Below, piece after piece: positions 33,402 to 44,307 of a stretch of 64,000 bases of DNA. The notes under the pieces are model-generated. The model saw only the letters and a list, made by a program, of their open reading frames with translations, ran no database searches and was not told the DNA's origin. The position numbers and the translations under genes are program-made. Within the stretch, counting starts at the first letter, position 1. Every line of letters starts with the position of its first letter. The DNA comes from Mycobacterium lacus (GTDB lineage: Bacteria > Actinomycetota > Actinomycetes > Mycobacteriales > Mycobacteriaceae). The stretch lies in the NCBI RefSeq assembly GCF_010731535.1, contig NZ_AP022581.1:4473952-4537951 (forward strand). The letters run 5' to 3'.

Positions 33402-33822
33402 ATGGCCGCCGCCGCGCGGTGCGAGCCGGTTTCATTGGCAGCCAAGGACATTCACCAATCTTTTAGCAGCAATGCGGTTTTGCGCGGCGTCGACATCGAT
33501 GTGCCCGCGGGCGGCACGGCGGCGGTGATCGGGTCGATTGCGCCGGCGTTGGCAATGGACCCGCAGGTGCTGTTCCTCGACGAGGCGACCTCCGCGCTGG
33601 ATCCCGCGATGGTCACGGGCATTCTGGAACTGATCGCCGATCTCGGCGCCGGCGGTATGACAATGGCTGTGGTCACCCACGGGATGGGGTTCGCGGCGTT
33701 CGGCGTCGGACGCCGTCGTATTCACGGATCACGGCGAAGTCGTGGAATCCGGGCCCCCTGAGCAGATATTCGGGGCCGCGCAGACCGAGCAGCTGCGGCG
33801 GTTTCTGTCCCAAGGGCTGTGA
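33402..33822 (+). pseudogene. amino-acid ABC transporter ATPase, internal deletion and frameshift
   Basis: The N-terminus (LAAKDIHQSFSSNAVLRGVD) runs to AAVIGS, then jumps at about 33537 to ALAMDPQVLFLDEATSALDP (Walker B and D-loop). Walker A, the Q-loop and the LSGGQ signature are missing. After VVTHGMGFA a frame change near 33700 leads to DAVVFTDHGEVVESGPPEQI and the stop at 33820. The intact family is about 245 residues. It cannot bind ATP. Genes flanking this scar are adjacent in M. tuberculosis as I recall. Confidence 0.75.
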
Positions 33823-33829
33823 CAGAGTC

Positions 33830-33866
33830 TTGAGCAAAGCCGATGTCAGGCTAGACTCCCGGTTTA
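33830..33866 (+). promoter_or_regulatory. promoter of the MarR gene, leaderless
   Basis: TTGAGC (33830 to 33835) and TAGACT (33852 to 33857) are separated by 16 bases. The ATG at 33866 is 8 bases after the -10, so transcription should begin at the start codon. No Shine-Dalgarno sequence is present. Confidence 0.6.
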
Positions 33867-34369
33867 TGGAGGACAGCGGACCCACGGCGCCGGAGGTGAC
33901 GGAGCTGGCGCAGGGGCTGCATCGCGCGCTGTCCAAGCTCTTTTCGATCCTGCGCCGCGGGGATCCCAACGGAGCGGCGGCCGGTGAGTTGACGCTGGCA
34001 CAGCTGTCGATCCTGGTCACCTTGCTCGATCAGGGCCCCATCCGGATGACCGACCTGGCCGCGCACGAACGCGTGCGCACTCCCACCACTACCGTGGCGA
34101 TCCGCCGGCTGGAGAAGATCGGGCTGGTGAAACGCTCGCGTGACCCGTCCGACCTGCGGGCGGTGCTGGTGGACATCACGCCGCGGGGGCGGGCCGTTCA
34201 TGGCGAGTCGCTGGCCAATCGCCGTGCTGCCCTGGCCGCCATGCTCAGCCAACTCCCCCCCGACGACCTGGACACCCTGAGGAAGGCGCTGGCGCCGCTG
34301 GAACGCCTGGCCTCCGGCGAACCGGCCGGCTGCCCGGCAGCGGACTCGGTAGCGCGCAAAGAAGCCTGA
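33866..34369 (+). CDS. MarR-family regulator (Rv0042c-like)
   Basis: The 167-residue protein has the MarR winged helix: LTLAQLSILVTLLDQGPIRM, TDLAAHERVRTPTTTVAIRR, LEKIGLVKRSRDPSDLRAVL, VDITPRGRAVH. ATG 33866 is supported by the leaderless promoter. It is convergent with leuS. Confidence 0.9.
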   Translation: MEDSGPTAPEVTELAQGLHRALSKLFSILRRGDPNGAAAGELTLAQLSILVTLLDQGPIRMTDLAAHERVRTPTTTVAIRRLEKIGLVKRSRDPSDLRAVLVDITPRGRAVHGESLANRRAALAAMLSQLPPDDLDTLRKALAPLERLASGEPAGCPAADSVARKEA

Positions 34370-34429
34370 AAGCTTGTGTGTTTCAACGTAATTAGCGTCT
34401 AGCGCTGCCCAATTCGCGGTCGGTAGGGC

Positions 34430-37336
<2,907 letters not shown>

Positions 37337-37531
37337 GCCAACAGGGTATAAGGGCGGCAACCGAGCCCGAGGGGGCCGACCCGCCGGCCACGGGTTGATC
37401 TCGGTTGCGTTGCGCACCGATCAGAGGTTCATCCCAGGTCTGTTTCAAGCCTGGTTGCCGGACGTGCGCCCTGGTTACAGTCAGCCTCTAACCGGATGCC
37501 GTGCTCGAGCCGTTCGGAGGGACCGACGCAA

Positions 37532-38551
37532 ATGACTCACATCGCGCGCACGTCGTGGCGGGTATTCGCGGGGGGTATCGTCACGGGTTTCATCGGCGTC
37601 ATGCTCTTTGCGGGCGGGCGCGCGGCCGCGGATCCGGTATTTCCACCGCCACCTTTTCCCGCCCCGGGCCCTGCCCAGGCGCCGGCCCCACCCGTCCAGA
37701 ACCTCACGGCCCTTCCCGGCGCAGTCAACAACAGGCTTGCCCCCGCTGCCCCGCCCGCGCTCGCCCCGGCCCCGGCACCGATCGCGTCACCGAATCCCGC
37801 GACCGTCCTGGCCGCCGGGCCCGCGCCCACGGCGGTGGCGCCGATGCCGCCGCCGGTGACTCCCGCGACCACCGGCACGCTTCGCGATTATTTGACGGGC
37901 AAGGGCGTCAAGCTCGAGCCCCAGCGGGCCCAGGGATTCAATGCTCTCGACATCACCCTGCCGATGCCGCCGCGCTGGACTCGGGTCCCCGACCCCAACG
38001 TGCCCGACGCGTTCGTGGTGATCGCCGACCGCGTCGGCGGCAACAGTGTCTACACGTCAAACGCGCAGGTGGTGGTCTACAAGCTGATCGGTGAGTTCGA
38101 TCCCGCCGAGGCCATCACCCACGGGTACGTCGACAGTCAGCAACTGCTGGCGTGGCAGACCACAAACGCCTCGATGGCCAATTTCGGCGGCTTTCCGTCA
38201 TCGATCATCGAGGGCACGTACCGCGAGAACGACATGACGCTCAACACCTCGCGGCGCCATGTCATCGCCACCTCCGGAAAGAATAAGTATCTGGTTTCGC
38301 TTGCGGTGACCACCGCCGCTTCGCAGGCGGTAGCAGACGCGCCGGCTACCGACGCCATCATCAACGGATTCCGGGTGACTGCGCCCGCTGGAACTGCCCC
38401 GCCACCGGTCGCCGCCCCGGCGCCCCTGGGGCGTTCCGGTCAGGCGTCGCTGCCCAGCCCGTCGCCCGCTCCGCAGCCCCTTCCCAACCTGCTGACCCTC
38501 GTGCCCGGGATGCCGCCGCTGCCGAACCTGCACCTCACTGCGCAACGCTGA
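37532..38551 (+). CDS. mtc28: secreted Pro/Ala-rich LpqN/LpqT-domain protein (Mtc28-like)
   Basis: The 339-residue protein has a signal peptide (VFAGGIVTGFIGVMLFAGGR, cleavage near AAADP), a Pro/Ala-rich region of about 85 residues, an LpqN/LpqT-type globular domain (MPPRWTRVPDPNVPDAFVVI to VADAPATDAIINGF), and a second Pro-rich tail. It resembles Rv0040c, the proline-rich secreted antigen. ATG 37532 follows CGGAGGGA. Confidence 0.85.
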   Translation: MTHIARTSWRVFAGGIVTGFIGVMLFAGGRAAADPVFPPPPFPAPGPAQAPAPPVQNLTALPGAVNNRLAPAAPPALAPAPAPIASPNPATVLAAGPAPTAVAPMPPPVTPATTGTLRDYLTGKGVKLEPQRAQGFNALDITLPMPPRWTRVPDPNVPDAFVVIADRVGGNSVYTSNAQVVVYKLIGEFDPAEAITHGYVDSQQLLAWQTTNASMANFGGFPSSIIEGTYRENDMTLNTSRRHVIATSGKNKYLVSLAVTTAASQAVADAPATDAIINGFRVTAPAGTAPPPVAAPAPLGRSGQASLPSPSPAPQPLPNLLTLVPGMPPLPNLHLTAQR

Positions 38552-38587
38552 TCCGGGCGGCGCGGGGTCCGGCGAGCGGACCCACCG

Positions 38588-38959
38588 GTGAGCCCGTATC
38601 GTGTGCCCATGCTGATCACGGGTGTGCTGTGCGTAGTCGCGGCGGTTTCGTCCGCGGTGTTCGGGACCTGGTCGCTCTCCCATGCCCCCGGCGCAGACGC
38701 CACTCAACTCGCGCTGCGCGCGATGGCGCCCACCCAATTGGCTGCCGCTGTCATGCTGGCCGCCGGGGGAGCGGTGGCGCTGGCAGCATCCCCGCACACC
38801 GCGTTGGTGTTGGTGGTCGTCTGCGTTGCCGGGGCGATCGGCACCTTGGCCGCCGGCTCATGGCAGAGCGCGCGATACGCGCTGCGGCGTCAGGCTTCCA
38901 GCACTGCGGCGCCGAGCTGCGCGGGCAATTGCGCCCTCTGCACCCAGTCGTGCGGCTGA
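38588..38959 (+). CDS. small membrane protein (Rv0039c-like)
   Basis: This 123-residue protein has three hydrophobic segments (PMLITGVLCVVAAVSSAVFG, LAAAVMLAAGGAVALAAS, TALVLVVVCVAGAIGTLAAG) and a C-terminus with four cysteines (SCAGNCALCTQSCG). The start could be GTG 38588 or ATG 38609. Function unknown. Confidence 0.75.
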   Translation: MSPYRVPMLITGVLCVVAAVSSAVFGTWSLSHAPGADATQLALRAMAPTQLAAAVMLAAGGAVALAASPHTALVLVVVCVAGAIGTLAAGSWQSARYALRRQASSTAAPSCAGNCALCTQSCG

Positions 38960-39004
38960 ACTCCGCCGCGTTGCGGCGGCGATGGCGATTGTCCGGCGGG
39001 TGGG

Positions 39005-39610
39005 TTAGTTCCGGCTGAGGTCGATCGGGTGGGTGGCCAACAGCGAAAGCGGCAGCGGCTGCCGTCGCAACACCTGCCCCCACAGGTCGGCCCTGGGCCC
39101 GACCAGAACGTCAGATGGCAAGGCCGACAACACAATCCAGTCGTCACGCTCGATTTCGCCTTCGAGCTGACCGATGGTCCAGCCGGAATAGCCCGCAAAG
39201 ATCCGCACCCCGTCCACCACCGGCGCGATCAGGTCGGGGTCGGCGTCCAGATCGACCATGACTATCCGGCCCACCACATGCCTCAGGCCCGGCACGCCCT
39301 CTGGGTCGGCGCCAACCCGTAAAGCCGCCAGGCAGAGGGCCGCGTCACGTTTGACCGGCCCCCCGATGAACATGGTCTTCGGCTTGGCCGCCAGTTTGGC
39401 CCACTGCGGCAACACGTTGTAGACCGCGGTCTCGCTGGGCCGGTTGAGCACCACGCCCAAGGTGCCGCCCTCGTTGTGCTCCACGATGTAGATCACGCTG
39501 CGGCGAAATGTCGGTTCAAGAAGGTCGGTGTTGGCCAACAGCAAGGTGCCCGCCCGCACGCGTTGTGCGGCGGGTGCGACATAGTCCTCGGGATCTTCGT
39601 GCTGGGCCAC
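39005..39610 (-). CDS. YqgE/AlgH family protein (Rv0038-like)
   Basis: The 201-residue DUF179 protein shows AGTLLLANTDLLEPTFRRSV, IYIVEHNEGGTLGVVLNRPS, FIGGPVKRDAALCL, and IFAGYSGWTIGQLEGEIERD. The biochemical role is undefined. GTG 39610 gives AQHEDPEDYVAPAAQRVRAG, as recalled for the M. tuberculosis protein. Confidence 0.92.
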   Translation of the reverse strand: MAQHEDPEDYVAPAAQRVRAGTLLLANTDLLEPTFRRSVIYIVEHNEGGTLGVVLNRPSETAVYNVLPQWAKLAAKPKTMFIGGPVKRDAALCLAALRVGADPEGVPGLRHVVGRIVMVDLDADPDLIAPVVDGVRIFAGYSGWTIGQLEGEIERDDWIVLSALPSDVLVGPRADLWGQVLRRQPLPLSLLATHPIDLSRN

Positions 39611-39739
39611 CCGACCATCATCGCACTCGTCGCCGCATCGCCGGGTCAAACGAGCGCGCCCCACGAATATTTGTAGTGTGGTTTGGGCGGCGGAGAGCGT
39701 GATCGGCCCTGTCTGCCCCGATCGTTGGAAGTGGGTTCT

Positions 39740-41044
39740 GTGGTTGACAGCCGGATCCGGGCGCGCGCACCCGTCGAGCTTTGGCGGTCGGTGCGCGGTT
39801 TGCCGGACTTCTGGCGGCTGCTGCAGGTGCGCATGGCGAGTCAGTTCGGCGATGGTCTCTTCCAGGCGGGCATGGCCGGGGCGTTGTTGTTCAACCCCGA
39901 TAGAGCGTCGGACCCCATGGCGATCGCGCGCGCGTTTGCGGTGCTTTTCCTGCCGTACTCGCTGCTAGGACCCTTCGCCGGAGCGCTGATGGACCGTTGG
40001 GATCGACGCCTCGTCCTCGTCGGAGCCAACCTGGGCCGCTTGGCTCTGGTGACCGCGGTCGGCACGTTTCTGGCGCTGGGGGCGGGGGATCTGCCGGTGC
40101 TGTGCGGAGCGCTGGTGGCCAACGGTTTATCCCGCTTCGTCGCGTCCGGCCTGTCGGCCGCCCTGCCCCACGTGGTGCCGCGGGAACAGGTGGTCACCAT
40201 GAACTCGCTGGCCACCGCGACGGGCGCCGCGGCCGCCTTCCTCGGCGCCAACTTCATGCTGGTTCCCCGCTGGCTCGCCGGGGGCGGAGATGCGGGCGCC
40301 GCGTGGATCGTTTTCATCGTCGAGATTCCGGTGGCGATTGCCCTGCTGCTGTCGTTGCGATTTGCCGCCCGGGTCCTCGGTCCGGACGACACCCAACGCG
40401 CGATCCACGGGTCGGCCTTCTACGCGGTGATCACCGGTTGGCTGCACGGCGCGCGTACGGTCATCCAAACCCCGACGGTCGCGGCCACGTTGTCCGGTCT
40501 GGCCGCCCACCGAATGGTGGTCGGCATCAACGCGTTGCTCATGCTGTTGCTGGTCCACCACACGAAGGCCTTCGCGATCGGCGGGCTGGGCACGGCGCTG
40601 CTATTCGTCGCCGCATCGGGCATCGGAGCGTTCGTGGCGACGGCACTGACCCCGCCGGCGGTGCGCCGCTGGGGGCGCTACGCCACGGCGAACGGCGCCT
40701 TGGTGGCGGCGGTGGTCATCCAGACCGCCGGTGCCGGGTTGTTGCTGCCGGTCATGTTGGTCGCGGGGTTCTGCCTTGGCATCGCCGGCCAGATGGTCAA
40801 GCTGTGCGCCGATTCGGCGATGCAGATCGACGTCGACGACGCCCTTCGCGGACACGTGTTCACCGTGCAGGATGCGTTGTTCTGGATCTCATACATTGTC
40901 GCGACCACGTTGGCGGCCACCGTGATTCCAGCTAACGGGTACGCGCCGGCGTTTGCGCTCGCCGGGTCGGTGATCTACCTGGCCGGCCTCGTCGTCCATG
41001 CCGTCGTCGCCCGGCCCGCACGGCTGGCCCGCGCTCATGGCTAA
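39740..41044 (+). CDS. MFS transporter (Rv0037c-like)
   Basis: The 434-residue protein has about twelve membrane helices. The MFS motif A region is GALMDRWDRRLVLVGANLGR between helices 2 and 3. GTG 39740 is favoured by GGAAG eight bases upstream; GTG 39731 is an alternative. The substrate is unknown. Confidence 0.85.
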   Translation: MVDSRIRARAPVELWRSVRGLPDFWRLLQVRMASQFGDGLFQAGMAGALLFNPDRASDPMAIARAFAVLFLPYSLLGPFAGALMDRWDRRLVLVGANLGRLALVTAVGTFLALGAGDLPVLCGALVANGLSRFVASGLSAALPHVVPREQVVTMNSLATATGAAAAFLGANFMLVPRWLAGGGDAGAAWIVFIVEIPVAIALLLSLRFAARVLGPDDTQRAIHGSAFYAVITGWLHGARTVIQTPTVAATLSGLAAHRMVVGINALLMLLLVHHTKAFAIGGLGTALLFVAASGIGAFVATALTPPAVRRWGRYATANGALVAAVVIQTAGAGLLLPVMLVAGFCLGIAGQMVKLCADSAMQIDVDDALRGHVFTVQDALFWISYIVATTLAATVIPANGYAPAFALAGSVIYLAGLVVHAVVARPARLARAHG

Positions 41045-41080
41045 GGTTCGAGAAATGTCCGACGGTACCTGAGGGAGACG

Positions 41081-41857
41081 ATGATGGCCGATGCCGGCCC
41101 GATGGTGGCTGACCTGTGCGCCGAAAGCGACGACCTGGACGCGTTGGTGGCGCCGCTGGCCGCGGACCGCTGGGCCGAGCCGACGCCCGCACCCGGCTGG
41201 ACCATCGCGCACCAGATCGCACACCTGTTGTGGACCGACCGGGTCGCGTTGACCGCGGTCACCGACGAGGCGGGTTTTGCCGACCTGCTGGCCGCCGCGG
41301 CGGCCGACCCGACCGGCTTCGTGGATGCCGCGGCCGACGAACTGGCCGCCACCCCGCCGCCCCAGCTGCTCGCCGATTGGCGGCTTACCCGCGCGCGGCT
41401 GCACGAGGCGCTGCTGACGGTGCCCGAGGGCCGCAAATTGCCGTGGTTCGGCCCGCCGATGAGCGCGGCGTCGATGGCGACCGCGCGGCTGATGGAGACC
41501 TGGGCGCATGGCCTCGACGTCGCCGACACCCTCGGGGTGCGACGCCCCGCGACCGGGCGGCTGCGCTCGATCGCGCATCTGGGTGTCCGGACCCGTGATT
41601 ACGCCTTTCTCGTCAACAACCTGGCTCCGCCCACCGAACCCTTCCGGGTCGAGCTGCGCGGGCCCGGGGGAGACACCTGGTCGTGGGGACCGTCGGACGC
41701 GGCCCAGCGCGTCACCGGATCCGCCGAGGACTTCTGCTTTCTGGTCACCCAACGACGCCCGCTTGGCGCTCTCGACGTCGCAGCGGTCGGTGACGACGCG
41801 CGGCGCTGGCTACAGATCGCTCAAGCCTTCGCCGGCCCGCCCGGCCCCGGGCGATGA
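41081..41857 (+). CDS. DinB-fold, TIGR03084-type maleylpyruvate-isomerase-like protein
   Basis: The 258-residue protein has the metal-binding His pattern of mycothiol-dependent DinB enzymes (PGWTIAHQIAHLLWTDR and a later METWAHGLDVADTLG) with the C-terminal SCP2-like part (YAFLVNNLAPPTEPFRVELR). It resembles Rv0036c. A mycothiol S-transferase or isomerase role is the family expectation. Confidence 0.85.
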   Translation: MMADAGPMVADLCAESDDLDALVAPLAADRWAEPTPAPGWTIAHQIAHLLWTDRVALTAVTDEAGFADLLAAAAADPTGFVDAAADELAATPPPQLLADWRLTRARLHEALLTVPEGRKLPWFGPPMSAASMATARLMETWAHGLDVADTLGVRRPATGRLRSIAHLGVRTRDYAFLVNNLAPPTEPFRVELRGPGGDTWSWGPSDAAQRVTGSAEDFCFLVTQRRPLGALDVAAVGDDARRWLQIAQAFAGPPGPGR

Positions 41858-41954
41858 GCGCGCGAGCGCGCGAAGAGAACCGGGGCCCATCAACCCAAGC
41901 CCCGGGCGATGAGCGCGCGAGCGCGCGAAGAGAACCGGGGCCCATCAACCCAAG
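41845..41954. repeat. 55-bp direct tandem repeat, two copies, hairpin-forming
   Basis: Units 41845 to 41899 and 41900 to 41954 are identical. Each contains GCGCGC-GA-GCGCGC nested inside CCCCGG and CCGGGG. The first copy includes the stop codon of the DinB gene and the second reaches the stop of the convergent gene at 41945. It probably acts as a two-way transcription end. Confidence 0.8.
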
Positions 41955-42274
41955 CGGCCGCCGTAACGCGCCTGGTTCTCGGCCTCCGCCTCTTCACGCA
42001 GCGCCGCGATCGCGAGGTTCAACCTGTCGGCCAACTCCACGTGGGCGTAGCCCGTCATCACGTCCGGGTGCAGCGTCAACTCGAGCAGTCGGCCGTCGGA
42101 GTTCGCGACAGCGTGAACGTCTCCCAGGTCCACGCTGTACGTGACGGCCTCGGCCTGCGCGACGAGCGCTTCCCATTTGTCGGCCGCCTCGCTCAGCTCA
42201 CGCAGAACCGATTCGACGAGGTCTCGGTCGCTCAGGTCGCTCCGCTCGCCGTGACTGCCCGACCCCGACACCAT
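41945..42274 (-). CDS. YbaB/EbfC-like protein (Rv0030-like)
   Basis: The 109-residue protein has coiled helix DLVESVLRELSEAADKWEAL, then beta segments AVANSDGRLLELTLHPDVMT, and a terminal helix, as in YbaB/EbfC-like proteins that accompany type VII-related genes. The role is unknown. Confidence 0.7.
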   Translation of the reverse strand: MVSGSGSHGERSDLSDRDLVESVLRELSEAADKWEALVAQAEAVTYSVDLGDVHAVANSDGRLLELTLHPDVMTGYAHVELADRLNLAIAALREEAEAENQARYGGRLG

Positions 42275-42307
42275 GACAGTATGTCGACGCCCCCAACCAG
42301 GGTCAAT

Positions 42308-43435
42308 TCACGCCCGGAGCGACGGCCGTCCGGTGGTGCGTTCCAGTTTCTGGAACCAGGCAAGGTGATAGTTAGCGGCGATGACGTCTCCGGTCACCAG
42401 GCTTTCGATGGCCGCCAACAAGAGACAGTCGAGCAGCAGCGCGGGTTCGACATCCGGGTACTGGAGCTGAAGCCGGTGGCGCGCGGTATCGAGATGTACG
42501 CGCAGCAGGTCGATTCCCGCTTCGATGACGCCCGTTCCCGACGCGGCGGCCTTAGCGACCGTGTGCACCATCCTCGGCAGTTCGCCGCGCCGGTGCGTGG
42601 CCGCACCCAACTCCCGCCCGAGATCCTCGACCGCCGGCAGTTCTCGGGGCCGCATCGAGGATCGCGGCGTTTCGACGTCAGCCGGCCAGCGCATGGGATC
42701 GCCGGGAGTGTAGGTAGCCGAGCGCGTGACGTTGCCGAGCAGCTCGGCTGCTCGGCCGGCGCGCCGCTCGGGTTCCAGCAACCGCACGCCGTCCGGTAGC
42801 GCGATACCCGGAGGTATCCATCCGTGGGCGAGATCGGTGACCAGCACGGTCGTGCCGTCGGGATGGGTGCCGACGGCCCAGTTCAGCCGCGGCTCTTGAC
42901 GGACCACAAAGGCGAGGAGCCGCTGCAACCGTTCGTCGTCGGATTCCGTCTCGGCTGCAACCTCGGTGGCCTCCGTGGCCGCAGGCTCCACGGTGATGGC
43001 CTGCATGACTTGGGTTTTGTCGAGGTCTGTGCCGGCGAAGCGGTTGGCGACGGCCGGGCGCGCTGACCTCGCCGGCGGTTCCTGCGTCGGGCTGCGCAGC
43101 TGTCGAACTGTCGACTCGACGCGCCGCTGGGCTCGGGCACGGGCTTCGTCGATCACTTCGGCCTCTGCTGCCCGCCGGGCCGAAGCAGGCAAACCCGCTC
43201 GGCTTATGCTCCGCAGTTCGCCATTGGCGCCGTCGGCGATGCGCCGCAGCTCGGTGTTGAGATGCTCTGCGAGCGAGGCGGTTTCGGCGGTGATCGTCGA
43301 CAGCTCGGCAGGCCAAAGGCCACCGATCACCCAGGGGGTGCAATCGACGGGCGAGCGAAAGGCCGGAATCGTAAGGGATTCCCGGGTCGCTCGCCGGAGG
43401 CGCTGGCGCGCCGACTTCCGACCGAAGATCGCCAC
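42308..43435 (-). CDS. DUF5631/DUF5632-like protein (Rv0029-like)
   Basis: The 375-residue protein has an N-terminal helical, Arg/Ala/Glu-rich segment and a middle domain with WAVGTHPDGTTVLVTDLAHG and WIPPGIALPDGVRLLEPERR, followed by a helical C-domain. Such domains occur next to ESX-associated proteins. GTG 43435 (AIFGRKSARQRLRR) is chosen as the first codon after non-conserved sequence. Confidence 0.72.
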   Translation of the reverse strand: MAIFGRKSARQRLRRATRESLTIPAFRSPVDCTPWVIGGLWPAELSTITAETASLAEHLNTELRRIADGANGELRSISRAGLPASARRAAEAEVIDEARARAQRRVESTVRQLRSPTQEPPARSARPAVANRFAGTDLDKTQVMQAITVEPAATEATEVAAETESDDERLQRLLAFVVRQEPRLNWAVGTHPDGTTVLVTDLAHGWIPPGIALPDGVRLLEPERRAGRAAELLGNVTRSATYTPGDPMRWPADVETPRSSMRPRELPAVEDLGRELGAATHRRGELPRMVHTVAKAAASGTGVIEAGIDLLRVHLDTARHRLQLQYPDVEPALLLDCLLLAAIESLVTGDVIAANYHLAWFQKLERTTGRPSLRA

Positions 43436-43517
43436 CGGCCAAGCGTACCGGCGGCCATTGGTGGGGCTCTGCGGATACTGAATTGTGCGGCTGCCCAGCC
43501 GTGGGTAGCGTGGGGAC

Positions 43518-43661
43518 ATGGCCGACTCTGCGCTGCAGCAGCAACTCGACGAAGTGCGCGCCTTGCTTGGCCGCGCGCGAGAACTGTTCGGCGCCAATCC
43601 CATCGAGCCGCCATCCGACATCGCGCCCGATCCCGACACCGCCGAAACCTGGCGGGTTTAG
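43518..43661 (+). CDS. 47-residue small ORF, possible gene remnant
   Basis: ATG 43518 opens MADSALQQQLDEVRALLGRA, then RELFGANPIEPPSDIAPDPD, ending AETWRV and TAG. The composition is protein-like and resembles the N-terminus of DUF4226/P60-associated proteins. It is on the opposite strand to its neighbours and lies in the gap between the Rv0029-like and Rv0028-like genes. It may be a true small protein or a truncated gene. Confidence 0.5.
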   Translation: MADSALQQQLDEVRALLGRARELFGANPIEPPSDIAPDPDTAETWRV

Positions 43662-43665
43662 GCGG

Positions 43666-43971
43666 TCAACCGTCGCGGCGCCGCAGCCGATGCGCCAGCA
43701 GCTTTTCAATCGCCGCATCCAGGTCGCGGGCCGTCGGAACCTGCGCGGACGGGGTGTGGCCCGCCGCCACGATCTCATTTCGTACTTCTAGCAACGCTTT
43801 CAGACAGGACACGTCGGCGGTCAGCAGGATGCCCTGCGCCAGGTTCTCCGCGTCGGTGTCCATCGCCGCCTCGCTCAACGCCACGCTGTGCATGTATCCC
43901 CCGCGGCAGGACCGCACCAGGATATGCCCGCTGGGATGAACGGTGTCGAAGGCGGGATCGGCGTCGGTCAT
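43666..43971 (-). CDS. DUF2694-like protein (Rv0028-like)
   Basis: The 101-residue protein reads MTDADPAFDTVHPSGHILVR, SCRGGYMHSVALSEAAMDTD, ENLAQGILLTADVSCLKALL. It overlaps the upstream gene by ATGA. Homologues accompany type VII secretion-like clusters. Function unknown. Confidence 0.72.
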   Translation of the reverse strand: MTDADPAFDTVHPSGHILVRSCRGGYMHSVALSEAAMDTDAENLAQGILLTADVSCLKALLEVRNEIVAAGHTPSAQVPTARDLDAAIEKLLAHRLRRRDG

Positions 43972-44285
43972 CGACCGCCGTCGACGATGCCGCCGAGGTC
44001 GCGGGCCGCGTCTTCGTCGTGCCGCTCCCACATAGCCGCCGACATCCGCAGATCGCGCGCCATCGCGGCGTGGTCGTCGGCCTGTTGCTCGTAGCACCGT
44101 CGTCGTAGCTCGAGCAGTTCGCGGCCGGCCTCGCGTAGCTCACCGAAAATCGGTCCGAGTGAGTCCAGGCTTTCCTGGATCGCCGCATGCGACGACGGCA
44201 CGGTCCGCAGGTAGTCGGAGGTCTGCTCATGGTGAGCGGCGGCTTCACGTAAGTGCGCCGGCTCCACATGGATTCGATCTGCCAT
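43968..44285 (-). CDS. type VII-like small helical protein (Rv0027-like)
   Basis: The 105-residue, mostly helical protein starts MADRIHVEPAHLREAAAHHE, the pattern of EspC/DUF2580-like type VII secretion targets (ESX-1 secretion-associated). A C-terminal YxxxD/E signal is not clear, although RCYEQQADDHAAMA is present. It is coupled to the DUF2694 gene. Confidence 0.72.
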   Translation of the reverse strand: MADRIHVEPAHLREAAAHHEQTSDYLRTVPSSHAAIQESLDSLGPIFGELREAGRELLELRRRCYEQQADDHAAMARDLRMSAAMWERHDEDAARDLGGIVDGGR

Positions 44286-44307
44286 CGGCTTCTCCTCGCC
44301 TTAGCGC

